Notes: generated from the sequence alone by a model not told the origin. 64,000 bases of DNA from CAYRTV01 sp964505785 (GCA_964505785.1 CAZDJZ010000008.1:1-64000), one strand, 5' to 3'; positions 38,875-48,762 are shown, counted from the first letter of the stretch. A program made the numbers and translations.

Positions 38875-40941
38875 ATGAAAAAACAAATCATTGTCATTAT
38901 TATTGGAATCCTTCTCTATGCCGGCTTAGCCGGTGCTTTTCAGGACATTCAGGAACCGGAAGATCTGCCGGAAAAATACCGCCGGTGGCTGGAGGAAGAA
39001 GTCCGCTACATTATCACTCCGGTGGAACGGGAGGTTTTTCTGCAGCTGGGGACCGACCGGGAGCGAGATTTGTTCATCGACGCTTTTTGGGAACACCGGG
39101 ATGACACTCCGGGCACGCCGGAAAATGAATTCAAACAGGAACACTACCGCCGCCTTGGGTATGTCGAGCAATGGTACGGCCGCGGCACGCCCACTCCGGG
39201 ATGGGCCACCGACCGGGGACGCATGTATATTATCCTGGGCGAACCGCGGACTGTAGAACGATATGAAAATGAAACCGAAATTTACCCTACTATTGTCTGG
39301 TTCTATCAAGGCATGTCCAAATACGGATTGCCCGATGCGTTTAATCTGATTTTCCTGAAAAAATACGGAGTCGGCGATTACGAGCTGTACAGCCCGATCA
39401 AAGACGGTCCCCAAAAGATGCTGGTCAATTATTTCGGCGATCCCAAAGATTATTTGGATGCGTTTAATCAGCTGCGGCTGGTGCAGCCGGAACTGGCCAA
39501 TACCTCCATGACCCTGCTGCCGCAGGAGCCCATCACCGGACAGAATCCCTCAATGGCTTCAGAAATGCTGCTGGCCAATATCATGGTCAAACCGCAAAAA
39601 TCGATCAAGGACCAGTACGCCAAACAGTTACTTAAATACAAAGATATTATTGAAGTAGAATACTCCACCAATTTTATCGACTGTGATTCCATGGCAGCGC
39701 TTATATATGACGAACAGAAGATGCCGTATATCCATTACCTGATCGAACCGGAGAATCTCTCGGTTAATGTGATGGACGGCACATATTACACCACTCTGGA
39801 AATTTCCGGACAAGTGACGGATAAAGACAGAAAGACCATTTATCAGTTCAGCCGCTCCCTTCCTATCCGTTTTGGAAAGGAACAGATGGAAAAAATAGGC
39901 AGCCGGCCCTTCAGCTATCAGGACGCCTTCCCGCTTTGTCCGGGTGAATATCATTTTCATCTGCTGGTTAAAAACCGTATCTCCAAAGAATTCACTTCTT
40001 TTGAACGCGACCTTATAGTTCCCGAGTCCGGACCCTCCCCGGTTATGAGCTCTCTGATTTTGGCTCCCACTATCCGGGAAAATTCTTCTATAACGGGAGA
40101 AAAGGCTTTCCATGTAGGAAATACGCAGCTCTATCCGGCACCGAACCGCCAATTTACCATCCATGACACCCTGCATGTCATGTTTCAGCTGCCGGATATA
40201 AATAAAGGTGCCGTTCAAAACGGAAATGTCACCTTCGTCATCACCAAGGGTGAAGACGAAGAAGTTCTGCGGGAAACCAAGCCCCTTTCCTCTTATCCCC
40301 TGACAGGCACCATTTTAGAATCTTTTCCGTTAAAGGATTATAAACCCGCCCACTATACCCTCGATGTCACCGTCAATTCTCCCTCCGGAGAAGAGATGTT
40401 TTCCGATTTCCAGCATTTATCCATCAGCAATGCAGAACACCTTCCCCGTCAGTTTATCTATTCCCAGCCGGCTCCTGCCTCCAATGAACCGGAGACAGAC
40501 TTCATTTTGGGCGGACAGTATTTCAATAAAGGCGCGCTGGAAAAAGCCCAGGAATATCTGGAACGGGCCTTTCACAGCCAACCCGAGTCCTTGACCTATG
40601 CCGTAGGGCTGAGCCGCTTGCTGTATGCCCGTGAGGACTATCAAGCCGCCCGCCGGATCTTGGAGCCCTTTGCCGGCCGGAAGACGGACAATGTCCGCTT
40701 TCTGAAGTTTTTAGGGGATATTTCGCAAAAATTAGGCCATTATCTCGAAGCGTTGAGTTTCTACCGCCGTTATATTGAAGGGGAAGGCTTGACCATTGAT
40801 GCCTTAAATGCACTGGGGACTTGTTACTACCATTTGGGTAATCCCCAGGAAGCCTTGGCCGCCTGGGAAAAATCCCTGGAAATGAATCCGGACCAGGCTG
40901 AAGTCAAGAAAATGGTTGAGTCTTTGAAGGAGAAAACATGA
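38875..40941 (+). CDS. GWxTD domain protein with C-terminal TPR repeats
   Basis: A 688-residue secreted protein with a signal peptide (1-21). The GWxTD domain spans about 35-170, with the motif GWATD at 109-113 followed by RGRMYIILGEP. The middle (about 240-530) is beta-rich, and residues 545-688 hold TPR-like helices (YFNKGALEKAQEYLERAF, ALNALGTCYYHLGNPQEALA). Proteins of this family are abundant in Acidobacteria and Aminicenantes; no biochemical role is known. It is coupled by ATGA to a second GWxTD gene. Confidence 0.9.
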   Translation: MKKQIIVIIIGILLYAGLAGAFQDIQEPEDLPEKYRRWLEEEVRYIITPVEREVFLQLGTDRERDLFIDAFWEHRDDTPGTPENEFKQEHYRRLGYVEQWYGRGTPTPGWATDRGRMYIILGEPRTVERYENETEIYPTIVWFYQGMSKYGLPDAFNLIFLKKYGVGDYELYSPIKDGPQKMLVNYFGDPKDYLDAFNQLRLVQPELANTSMTLLPQEPITGQNPSMASEMLLANIMVKPQKSIKDQYAKQLLKYKDIIEVEYSTNFIDCDSMAALIYDEQKMPYIHYLIEPENLSVNVMDGTYYTTLEISGQVTDKDRKTIYQFSRSLPIRFGKEQMEKIGSRPFSYQDAFPLCPGEYHFHLLVKNRISKEFTSFERDLIVPESGPSPVMSSLILAPTIRENSSITGEKAFHVGNTQLYPAPNRQFTIHDTLHVMFQLPDINKGAVQNGNVTFVITKGEDEEVLRETKPLSSYPLTGTILESFPLKDYKPAHYTLDVTVNSPSGEEMFSDFQHLSISNAEHLPRQFIYSQPAPASNEPETDFILGGQYFNKGALEKAQEYLERAFHSQPESLTYAVGLSRLLYAREDYQAARRILEPFAGRKTDNVRFLKFLGDISQKLGHYLEALSFYRRYIEGEGLTIDALNALGTCYYHLGNPQEALAAWEKSLEMNPDQAEVKKMVESLKEKT

Positions 40942-41834
40942 AAACAACACGGGTCCTTTTCATTGGGCTCTTAGTGATCATTCTGGCATCCTGCGCCTCG
41001 TTTAAGCGGGAGCGCAATCTATCCCCGGATCACGAGGAGTTTTTTTCCAAGGTCCGTTATATCATCACCAGGCAGGAAAAAAAGATCTTTCTCAATCTTC
41101 CAGAGGAAGAACGAGACGCCTTTATCCAAGAGTTCTGGGAAAAGCGCGATCCTTCACCTGAAACCGAAGTCAATGAATTTAAAGAGCGCTACTTCGAACG
41201 CATCGAAGAAGCCAACCAGCTCTTTTCACGCGGGCAAAGCGACGGCTGGCTGAGGGACCGGGGCCGCATCTATATCCTGCTGGGACAGCCCGAACACCGC
41301 GAACAATATCCCCGGGGAGTTACTTTCTACGGCTCACCCACGGAAATCTGGTATTACGGCCCTTATCCCATCATATTCACGGATGAGTATTATTCCGGGG
41401 AATACCGCCTGGTTCCCGCCAGCGCCCAGTATGTGGCCAACTTGCTGCAGGCCCAGTTGGATTTAAAACCTGAGGTAGAAGATGAAGACATCGTGTTCGA
41501 CTTCAATCTGGATTTGGAGAAGTTTCCGGACAACAGCGTGCGGCTTTCTATCAGCATCCCCATGGAGAATGTGTTTCTCATGGAAGAAAACGGAAAATTA
41601 AGCACAACCCTGAGCGCCAAAGTGGATATTTATTCAGGAAATAAAAAGATCCAAACAGTTGAAGAAGAAAGCCTCATCACCGTCAGTCAAGATGAGTTCC
41701 TGGAGCTCTTGGGGAAAAAGCATGTGATACCGGTGGAAATACAGCTCGAACCCGGTAAGTTTCGCTTTGTTATCAGTGTCAGCAACAGCGCCGATAAAAG
41801 GACAGTGGAGAAGACGATTAAGTTTAAGCTGTAG
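40938..41834 (+). CDS. GWxTD domain lipoprotein
   Basis: A 298-residue lipoprotein (ILASC lipobox, Cys19). The GWxTD domain has GWLRD at 103-107 in place of the usual Thr, then RGRIYILLGQP. The C-terminal part is beta-rich. It shares the KVRYIITRQEKKIFLNL opening with the longer upstream partner, so the two arose by duplication and probably work together at the outer membrane or in the periplasm. Confidence 0.9.
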   Translation: MKTTRVLFIGLLVIILASCASFKRERNLSPDHEEFFSKVRYIITRQEKKIFLNLPEEERDAFIQEFWEKRDPSPETEVNEFKERYFERIEEANQLFSRGQSDGWLRDRGRIYILLGQPEHREQYPRGVTFYGSPTEIWYYGPYPIIFTDEYYSGEYRLVPASAQYVANLLQAQLDLKPEVEDEDIVFDFNLDLEKFPDNSVRLSISIPMENVFLMEENGKLSTTLSAKVDIYSGNKKIQTVEEESLITVSQDEFLELLGKKHVIPVEIQLEPGKFRFVISVSNSADKRTVEKTIKFKL

Positions 41835-41835
41835 C

Positions 41836-42345
41836 ATCTCAAATCTCAAATCTCAAAACGCAAATCTGACTATTGTTCTTAATTCATCGTTATCCTGATG
41901 AGTCCAGTGATGTAAATCAAAAATCAAAAATTAAAAATCAAAAATAAACCAAAAGGGTCGCCCTGCTTCGTTCTCTCTTCTGTTGCTGAGACTAGCAAAC
42001 CAGTGAAAAGTGGAAAGTTGAAGAGGAATAACTCAAGATCCATATGCCGCCGGCCCCTTCAGGATGACATGCAATCACGTTCAAGGTTTTAAGCGTTTCG
42101 CGTTTTGCGTTTTGCGTTTCGCGGATCCTCCAACATCCTATTACATCGTCTTCAAAAACCGCATACGCATCCCCAATCCATCCACCGTTCACCATTCACT
42201 AATTTTCAAGTTGCCCTGGCAGCTTGAGTTCCGGCAACAGGTGTGTTTAACGTTATGGTTTTAAGCGTTTTGCGTTTTGCGAATTCTCCCACATCTTATT
42301 ACAGCGTATCCAACAACCGCATACGCATCCCCAATCCATTCACCG
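41836..42345 (+). repeat. R3/heptamer block, right arm of inverted repeats
   Basis: Starts two bases after the GWxTD stop with three copies of TCTCAAA, then TTCTTAATTCATCGTTATCC, then AAAATCA heptamers to 41950. This mirrors 38639-38752 in inverse orientation at about 90 percent. An R2 fragment (CTTCAGGATGACAT) and two tandem R3 blocks (42076-42200 and 42200-42345, with GTTTTGCG runs and CGCATACGCATCCCCAATCC) fill the rest of the gap. Confidence 0.72.
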
Positions 42346-42354
42346 TTTTTGGAT

Positions 42355-42394
42355 AAAAAAAGGGCCTCCTCCGCGAAGGAGAAGGCCCTTTGAA
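42355..42394 (-). terminator. Rho-independent terminator of the large receptor gene
   Basis: Read on the minus strand, AAAGGGCCTTCTCC and GGAGGAGGCCCTTT form a long stem around a TTCGC loop, followed by TTTTTTT. It lies 21-60 bases after the receptor stop codon. It is the clearest intrinsic terminator in the window. Confidence 0.88.
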
Positions 42395-42414
42395 TCGTCT
42401 ATGCGGTTAAGCGA

Positions 42415-45400
42415 TCAGAAGATGAACTTGACGCCGAAGCGGACTTGAATGGGAGACTGGAAGGCGTATTCTTTAAGAAACAAGGGATTAAGAGTTGTGC
42501 CTTTTTCCTCCATAACCTGTCGATAATCAAACCCATTGTAAATATCCATATCGTCCATATATACGGTTGAGAGATTGTCCTGGTTGTAGATTCGCTGGGC
42601 AATCCGGTTGTTGGTGACATTGTTAACATTAACATTGAACTGTATGGCCTGACGCTCGCCGACAGTGATATTGTATTCCATGTAGGCATCGCCGTACCAC
42701 AGGAATGGGGTGCGGCCGTCCGTGAACCGGCCTTCCGGATAGTAGCCGTCCTGGTTATTGAGCTCAAATTCCCGGGTTACCGGAGTTCCGCTGTAAGCAT
42801 AAGCATTGACACCTACAGTTAAACCGAAATCAAAGCTGTACGCGCCGTAGAGTTTGAATTGATGCGGCCGGTCGGTGGCCAGCAGGCCGGTGGATTCTTC
42901 CGGATAATTGGAGGTGTAGTGCAGGAACCAGGCATCGAAGTAACGTTCCACATTGGGATCTTTCCGGCCGTGCTCTTCCGAACTGGCCAAGCCGGAGAAG
43001 TTGCCCCACAAACGGCTCCAGGTATAATGGAGACCGCCCAGCCAGTTATCGGAAAAGCGCTTGTCAAACCCGATGTCAACCGAGTAGTATTCACGCTTGG
43101 CTTTGGGACACTTGACTCCCGCAGGCATGAGCCCGGCGGCTGCGGATTCGGCGTATATGTCATTGATCCAGTCGCTGCCGGGATTGCCGTTGAAATACTG
43201 CTCCCCGGCTGTAGTCTGGATGCCGATATCCTCGATAGCCCAGATAATACGGTTGTGCAGGAAGCGCACAGACAGGGAAAAATCTTCTGCCAGCCGCCGC
43301 TGAATCCCAAGCGTGTATTCCGATTTGGAATAGGGCTTCATATCGGGTTGAGTGGTTTCGTAAGAGGGGATTCTCCAGTTCAGGGTTTCCAGATAAGGAA
43401 GGCTGGTATCGGGATGGTCGCGCTCGCCTACCTGCCAGTTGGTAACCACAGACTCCGGAATTTCATAATAATGAGCCAGCCACTTGAAGCCGCCGTAGGA
43501 CCCTTCCGCCATATCCAGCTTCATGACGTCATAATAGATCCCAAAGCTGCCGAACACCTTGAAGGCGCCGTCACCCATGACATCATAAGAAAATCCGAGC
43601 CGCGGGGCGATCTTGTCCGTAAAATCAAAGGCGATGGGAGGCTCGAGGAATTCGGGATGTTCCTGAACAATCTCGGAATTGGGATCCACAAAAGAAGGAA
43701 TATCCTCTTTCTCCATGCGGATCCCTGCGTTGATGGTCAGTTTCCGTGAAACTGTCCAAGAATCCTGAAGATAAAGAGCCATGCGGCTGCTGTTTATATC
43801 CGCCACGGTTCCCAGGGGATCGTAAGCGGTCATCCAGCCGTATTTCATCGGGACTGTCCCCAGGTTGGGTGATTCATAATCCTCACCCCAATAAAAATAC
43901 CACGAGTCATAGGGCGCCGCGTCGAAGACGTCCTGGCCGATCCGGTTGAACTGGAAGCCCAGTTTCCACATGTGCTCTCCTGCCAGATCCACAAAATAAG
44001 TGGCATCGATCTTGGCGGTGTACTTGGTCTGGATATCCCTAAGAAGCTGGTAGCGGTCTCCGGAGGGATAATTGTACCAGTACTGGGGCCGCACCAGGCT
44101 TTCCGGGACGCCGGGAATATTGGCATTGGTGCGGTAAAAATAATACCGTTCTCCGGGAGGGCCGATCAGATTTTCCACATTGGTGCGGAACGCACCTGCC
44201 GATGCCGTAAAAAACAGGTCGTCACTGACTACATAGTCGGCGTGAAAGGCCCCGGTCATGCCGGGGTTGTTGTAACCGGCCGCGGCATAGTTATAGTCCG
44301 AGGGGCTGGTTCCGGCCTGGGACGGCAAAGATCCCCGCCACTGGTAATAATCGGTATTGAAGCTGCCGCTCATCCGCATACCTTTGAACGGAGCCAGGGT
44401 GAGTTTAAAAGAAGCGTTGTGCCACTGCTGCGATTGGGTGAATTGGCCGCTGGCATCGGGATCGGTTAAAAAGTCCACATCCCGGTTGGTGATCTCAAAC
44501 CTGGGAATATAGCTGCTGAAAAACCACAGCCGGTCCTTGACGATATAGCCTCCGAGAACGAATCCGATTTCAAACTGATTCCAGCTGTCTTTGGGATACG
44601 TGATGTACTCCGCTTTGGTGACATCATAGGGATTGATCCGCAGGCTGGGCCGCGGTTCCCCGGTCATGGAGCTGGAGCGGTAATAGGTCATCACTTCGCC
44701 GGAAAACTCATTTCCTCCGGCGCGGGTGACGACATTGACTACACCGCCCATGGAGCCGCCGTACTGGGCTTCGTACCCGGAAGACTTGACCTGGACTTCC
44801 TCCACGAATTCAAACATGACGTTTTGCCCGGAAACCCCATCATACATGGTGGTGGTGTCCACCCCGTCGACATAAAACATATTTTCCGAACTGGAGGCTC
44901 CGTCGAATGAAATCCCGGCCAGTTCACTTTCCTCATTCACGCCTGAAGCCACGGTGATAATCGACTCAAAATCGCGGCCGCGAGGCAGTTTGGAAAACAT
45001 CTCCTTGGAGATTTCATACGTAGTGGAGCTCTTTTTGACGTCCACCACCGGTGATTGCCCGACAACCGTGACTTCTTCTTCCAGCGTAGCCGGCCGCAAA
45101 GTGACATCCAGTGAAAACGTGCGCCCCAGGCGAATAACAATACCTTCACGGCGCAAAGTCCCGAAGCCCTGCAGTTCATAAGTCACTAGGTAGGTGCCTG
45201 GCGGCAGGCGAAGCAGGCGGTAGCTCCCATCCGCATTAGTAACGGAAGTGGATTCACCGATCAATGAAGGACTATTTGCGGTCACCGTTACTCCGGGAAG
45301 GGGATTGCCTTCCTCATCCGTAACGGTCCCGACCAGCTCCCCGGTCTGTTCCTGGGCAATGGCGAATATGGAAAAAAGAAAAAGGATCGCCATCCCAATC

Positions 45401-45417
45401 ATTAAGAATCTTTTCAT
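42415..45417 (-). CDS. TonB-dependent receptor with N-terminal carboxypeptidase-regulatory-like domain
   Basis: A 1000-residue outer-membrane receptor. Signal peptide 1-21; a regulatory-like beta domain (about 25-105) with GTVTDEEGNPLPGVTVTA; a TonB-box-like EEVTVVGQSPVVDV; a plug domain with YVDGVDTT and YGGSMGGVVNVVTRAGGNE; and a long barrel ending VRFGVKFIF with a terminal aromatic residue. This architecture is typical of oligosaccharide or peptide uptake systems in Acidobacteria/Bacteroidetes-like genomes. AGGGGG lies five bases before ATG 45417. The substrate is unknown; no SusD-like partner is present. Confidence 0.95.
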   Translation of the reverse strand: MKRFLMIGMAILFLFSIFAIAQEQTGELVGTVTDEEGNPLPGVTVTANSPSLIGESTSVTNADGSYRLLRLPPGTYLVTYELQGFGTLRREGIVIRLGRTFSLDVTLRPATLEEEVTVVGQSPVVDVKKSSTTYEISKEMFSKLPRGRDFESIITVASGVNEESELAGISFDGASSSENMFYVDGVDTTTMYDGVSGQNVMFEFVEEVQVKSSGYEAQYGGSMGGVVNVVTRAGGNEFSGEVMTYYRSSSMTGEPRPSLRINPYDVTKAEYITYPKDSWNQFEIGFVLGGYIVKDRLWFFSSYIPRFEITNRDVDFLTDPDASGQFTQSQQWHNASFKLTLAPFKGMRMSGSFNTDYYQWRGSLPSQAGTSPSDYNYAAAGYNNPGMTGAFHADYVVSDDLFFTASAGAFRTNVENLIGPPGERYYFYRTNANIPGVPESLVRPQYWYNYPSGDRYQLLRDIQTKYTAKIDATYFVDLAGEHMWKLGFQFNRIGQDVFDAAPYDSWYFYWGEDYESPNLGTVPMKYGWMTAYDPLGTVADINSSRMALYLQDSWTVSRKLTINAGIRMEKEDIPSFVDPNSEIVQEHPEFLEPPIAFDFTDKIAPRLGFSYDVMGDGAFKVFGSFGIYYDVMKLDMAEGSYGGFKWLAHYYEIPESVVTNWQVGERDHPDTSLPYLETLNWRIPSYETTQPDMKPYSKSEYTLGIQRRLAEDFSLSVRFLHNRIIWAIEDIGIQTTAGEQYFNGNPGSDWINDIYAESAAAGLMPAGVKCPKAKREYYSVDIGFDKRFSDNWLGGLHYTWSRLWGNFSGLASSEEHGRKDPNVERYFDAWFLHYTSNYPEESTGLLATDRPHQFKLYGAYSFDFGLTVGVNAYAYSGTPVTREFELNNQDGYYPEGRFTDGRTPFLWYGDAYMEYNITVGERQAIQFNVNVNNVTNNRIAQRIYNQDNLSTVYMDDMDIYNGFDYRQVMEEKGTTLNPLFLKEYAFQSPIQVRFGVKFIF

Positions 45418-45543
45418 GTTTCCCCCTAAAAAAAAATAACCTTTACTCGGGAGTCAAGGACTCCCCCTAAATGAAAGAATCGATCATGTGAAAATTTTTG
45501 GGCATCACCCCCTTATTGTTAAATTAGCTTGTTTCCCATTGCC

Positions 45544-45572
45544 AAATTAATTAAATGCAAATATCATGCCAA
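45544..45572 (-). promoter_or_regulatory. Candidate promoter of the large receptor gene
   Basis: On the minus strand TTGGCA (45572-45567), a 17 bp spacer and TAATTT (45549-45544) would start a transcript with a leader of about 120 bases. The surrounding 45480-45740 stretch is strongly AT-rich and has no gene. Confidence 0.4.
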
Positions 45573-45764
45573 TTTGGTTTATATGCATATATTTCTAACT
45601 TTTTTATTTGCTTTCACTTAGCATCCTCCAATCTAAAAAGAACATTAAACAGCCTCAAAATAATCCAAATTTTTGTATTTTAATGCATAATATTGAATTG
45701 AATCCAATTGTTTGTTTTAAAAAATGAATATTAACAAGAGAATCGGTGCCGTCACTACTAGCCG

Positions 45765-46320
45765 CATCCGTTTGGGACCCTTCGCTTCGCTCAGGATGAC
45801 AGATCCCCTGTTGTCATTCCCGGAACAACGCAAACCAGTAAAAAGTTAAAAGTAAAAAGTTATTTATTAAAATCAAAGTATTACAGCGTTTGCAAAAACC
45901 GCATACGCATCCCCAATCCATTCACCATTCACCATTTACCATTCACCATTCACCATTTACGAGGCGATGCACTCTAAGGTCCTTCGCTCCGCTCAGGATG
46001 ACATTGAATAAGTATAAGGTCGTCATTTCGCGTTTCGCGTTTTGCGGATCCCCAACATCCTATTACATCGTCTTCAAAAACCGCATACGTATCCCCAGTC
46101 CATTCACCATTCACTAATTTTCAAGTTGCCCTGGCAGCTTGAGTTCCGGCAACAGGTGCGCTTAACGTCATGGTTTTAAGCGTTTCGCGTTTTGCGGTTT
46201 GCGTTTTGCGTTTTGCGGTTCGCGTTTTGCGTTTTGCGTTTTGCGGTTCGCGTTTTGCGTTTCGCGGTTTGCGGTTCGCGTTTTGCGTTTCGCGGTTTGC
46301 GTTTTTCCCTTGAATATTTC
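45765..46320 (+). repeat. R2 fragments, R3 blocks and long TTTTGCG-type array
   Basis: R2 pieces at 45765-45825 and 45970-46003. R3 blocks follow, with CGCATACGCATCCCCAATCC, five near-copies of ATTCACC at 45921-45960, and GTTGCCCTGGCAGCTTGAG. The array at 46170-46310 has about 20 degenerate units of GTTTTGC/GGTTTGC/GTTTCGC. It ends some 50 bases before the nikR start. Translated products of the array are artefacts. Confidence 0.72.
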
Positions 46321-46365
46321 TTCAACCATATTGATAATAGGATTAGACGGATAAAGGAGGAAGAC

Positions 46366-46785
46366 ATGGCCAAACTCACCCGTTTCGGGGTTTCTTTGGA
46401 CGATAACTTGTTGAAGCAATTCGACGTACTGATAAAAAAAACCGGATATGCCAACCGGTCGGAAGCCATCCGCGACCTGATCCGGGACCGGCTGGTGGAT
46501 CAGGAATGGGAAGAGGGCAAACAAGACGTAATCGGGGTTTTGGGCCTTGTGTATGATCATGAAAAGCGGGAGCTTACGGAAAACCTGAATGCCATCCAGC
46601 ATGAACATGTCCATACCACCATCGCCTCCACCCATATTCATCTGGACCATGACAATTGCCTGGAAGTGATCATATTGAGAGGCAAAAGCAGCACCGTCCG
46701 CGAAGTGGCTGACCACCTGCTCAGCACCAAAAATGTTAAGCACGGCCGGCTGATATTGACGACAACAGGGGCAGGGATTACTTGA
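46366..46785 (+). CDS. nikR: Nickel-responsive regulator NikR
   Basis: ATG 46366 has AAGGAGG upstream; the frame is open into repeat DNA before it. The 139-residue protein has a ribbon-helix-helix N-terminus (TRFGVSLDDNLLKQFD) and an ACT-like nickel domain. H79, H90, H92 and C98 keep the spacing of the high-affinity site in E. coli NikR (H76, H87, H89, C95). It should repress nickel uptake. Possible targets nearby are the TonB receptor genes and the ECF operon, but no operator was recognised. Confidence 0.94.
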   Translation: MAKLTRFGVSLDDNLLKQFDVLIKKTGYANRSEAIRDLIRDRLVDQEWEEGKQDVIGVLGLVYDHEKRELTENLNAIQHEHVHTTIASTHIHLDHDNCLEVIILRGKSSTVREVADHLLSTKNVKHGRLILTTTGAGIT

Positions 46786-46858
46786 CCCCTCGTCCCATTC
46801 TTTGTTCCCACTGTCAATCTGAGGGCTGCGCTTAGAGTAAAAAGTGAAAAGCGAAAAT

Positions 46859-47800
46859 TCAGGAAAGGGCGTTGTATTCCTTCCCCTGCCAGGTATCCTG
46901 TTCTTCCAGGGCGGCTTCAATTTCCCGGATAACGCGGGATTTATCCGCCAGCCAGCCGGGGGCGACCAGGATATCCGGAGCGGCATCACTGGTCAGACGC
47001 TGAATCAACACTTCAGGCGCCAGGTTCTCCAGCAGCATGACTATGGTGTCGACGTATTCCTCTCGAGACATAAGCGGAACCCGCCCCTGTTCATATGCCT
47101 TCCGCAGGAGGGCGCCACGGGTGACATACAGCATATGGAATTTGACAGCGTCTGCTCCCAGCCGAGAAACAGTGCGAACGGTTTCCCGCATATCTTCTTC
47201 CGTTTCTCCGGGCAGACCGACGATCAGATGGGCACACTGCTGAATGGGACGTTCCCTAATAGCCGCCATGGCATCCACAATGGAAAACAGTCCGTGTCCG
47301 CGGCCGATATACTTAAGGCTGGCTGTATGGACCGACTGGATGCCCAGTTCGATCCAGGTATACAGGTTTTCGCCGTAATCTGAGATAAGGTCCAGAATCT
47401 CATCCGATAGGCAATCCGGCCGGGTCGCGATGGAAAGTCCCACCACATCGGGATGAGCAGTGGCTTCATCATACAGTTTTTTCAGTTCGTCGGCCGATGC
47501 ATAGGTATTGGTGAAGCTTTGAAAATAAGCGATAAATTTTTCGGCCTTATAGCGGCGCTTGAGTCCTTCCATGCCGTTTGCGATCTGTTGTGCAATCGGC
47601 ATCCGCGATTCCTCATGGGCTCTGCCCGACCCGCCGCCGGGATCACAAAAAATGCAGCCGGCTTCGCCCAGTGTTCCGTCCCGGTTAGGGCAGCTGAAAC
47701 CGGCATCTATGGTGATTTTATAGACACGGCCCCCAAACTTTTCCCGCAGATGACGGCTGAATTTGCGGTAGCGTAACTGAGGAGAATTAATTTTTGTCAT
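46859..47800 (-). CDS. TIGR01212 family radical SAM protein
   Basis: A 313-residue radical SAM protein from ATG 47800, which overlaps the upstream epimerase stop by ATGA. The cluster cysteines are C37, C49 and C52 (FSCPNRDGTLGEAGCIFC), the spacing of the TIGR01212/YhcC group related to Elp3. The domain continues with LSIATRPDCL and ELGIQSVH. The function is uncertain; a role in RNA modification or another SAM reaction has been suggested for the family. A heptamer array follows the stop. Confidence 0.9.
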   Translation of the reverse strand: MTKINSPQLRYRKFSRHLREKFGGRVYKITIDAGFSCPNRDGTLGEAGCIFCDPGGGSGRAHEESRMPIAQQIANGMEGLKRRYKAEKFIAYFQSFTNTYASADELKKLYDEATAHPDVVGLSIATRPDCLSDEILDLISDYGENLYTWIELGIQSVHTASLKYIGRGHGLFSIVDAMAAIRERPIQQCAHLIVGLPGETEEDMRETVRTVSRLGADAVKFHMLYVTRGALLRKAYEQGRVPLMSREEYVDTIVMLLENLAPEVLIQRLTSDAAPDILVAPGWLADKSRVIREIEAALEEQDTWQGKEYNALS

Positions 47801-48762
47801 TTTTCGCGAGCGGTTTCGATCTGGGACTTGACCCAGGGATAAGTGCGGGCAATGCCGTCCTTTAAAGAAAAACGGGAGGTCCACCCAATGGATTTGATGC
47901 GGTCATTGGTGAAATTCCGGGCCTGAACCCCCACCGGTCCTTCTACATGCCGGATGCGGATGGATTTGCCGGCTGCTTCTGCAATCGTCCGGACCAGCTC
48001 ATCCACGGTCACATATTCCCGCCGGCCGATGTTAACGCCGTCCTCCAGGCCGGAATGCATAAGCCGTAAAATACCGTCCACAAGATCTTCAATGTATGTA
48101 TACGCACGCATCGCAGTGCCGTCCCCCCAGACCTCTATGGTGCCGCCGTCCGGAGCCTCGGCGACTTTCCGGCACAGTGCTGCCGGAGCTTTTTCCCGTC
48201 CTCCCCGCCAGGTGCCTTCCGGCCCGTAGCAGTTCTGGAAGCGGGCGATCCGCACCTTCATACCGTATCTGCGGCCGTAGGCCATAGCGATCCTTTCAGC
48301 GTAGAGTTTTTCCCAGCCGTATTCATTGTCCGGCAGGGCGGGATAAACCTCCGCTTCCGACAGTTCGTCTTCGTCCGGCTTCATGTCGCGGTAAACACAT
48401 GCTGAAGAGGAGAAAAGGTAGCAGGGCACATCCTCATGTGCGCTTGTATGGGTCATATGGATGTTGATGAGACCGCTGTTGCGCATGATCTCGCATTCGG
48501 CCGAGTGAATAAAACCCATGCCGCCCATATCCGCAGCCAGCTGGTAGACTTCGTCAAAGGGATTTTTGTCGGGAGATAATATCGCGGCAGCACAGTCCTG
48601 CGGTTCGCGTAAATCCAATATTTTAAAATCATCCGCAGCAGTGGGGGAAAATTCCGGCCGTTTTACATCAACGCCGCGGACCCAGTATCCTTCTTTTTTT
48701 AAACGCTTAACCAGGTGGCTCCCGATAAAGCCCCCGGCCCCGCACACTAAGGCTTTTTTCAT
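47797..48762 (-). CDS. NAD-dependent epimerase, GDP-mannose 3,5-epimerase-like
   Basis: A 321-residue extended short-chain dehydrogenase starting at ATG 48762 (AGGAG eight bases upstream). It has GAGGFIGSH, ADMGGMGFI, the Tyr-x3-Lys in EYGWEKLYAE, and CYGPEGTWRGGREKAPAA. GVQARNFTNDRI matches GDP-mannose 3,5-epimerases, which make GDP-galactose or GDP-gulose. The role here is probably surface glycan precursor synthesis. It is linked to a radical SAM gene of unknown task. Confidence 0.88.
   Translation of the reverse strand: MKKALVCGAGGFIGSHLVKRLKKEGYWVRGVDVKRPEFSPTAADDFKILDLREPQDCAAAILSPDKNPFDEVYQLAADMGGMGFIHSAECEIMRNSGLINIHMTHTSAHEDVPCYLFSSSACVYRDMKPDEDELSEAEVYPALPDNEYGWEKLYAERIAMAYGRRYGMKVRIARFQNCYGPEGTWRGGREKAPAALCRKVAEAPDGGTIEVWGDGTAMRAYTYIEDLVDGILRLMHSGLEDGVNIGRREYVTVDELVRTIAEAAGKSIRIRHVEGPVGVQARNFTNDRIKSIGWTSRFSLKDGIARTYPWVKSQIETAREK

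Noticed and set aside
42859..43749. Long plus-strand open frame inside the receptor gene
   Set aside because: It is antisense to a clear TonB-dependent receptor and has no recognisable domain or ribosome site.
46170..46310. CRISPR array
   Set aside because: Units are 7 bp and degenerate without spacers of constant length, and no cas genes are present.
46168..46989. Long minus-strand open frame with repeated AKRKTQN-like peptides
   Set aside because: It is the translation of the GTTTTGC-type heptamer array; a 7 bp unit read in three frames gives a 7-residue repeat. The frame also runs antisense through nikR.
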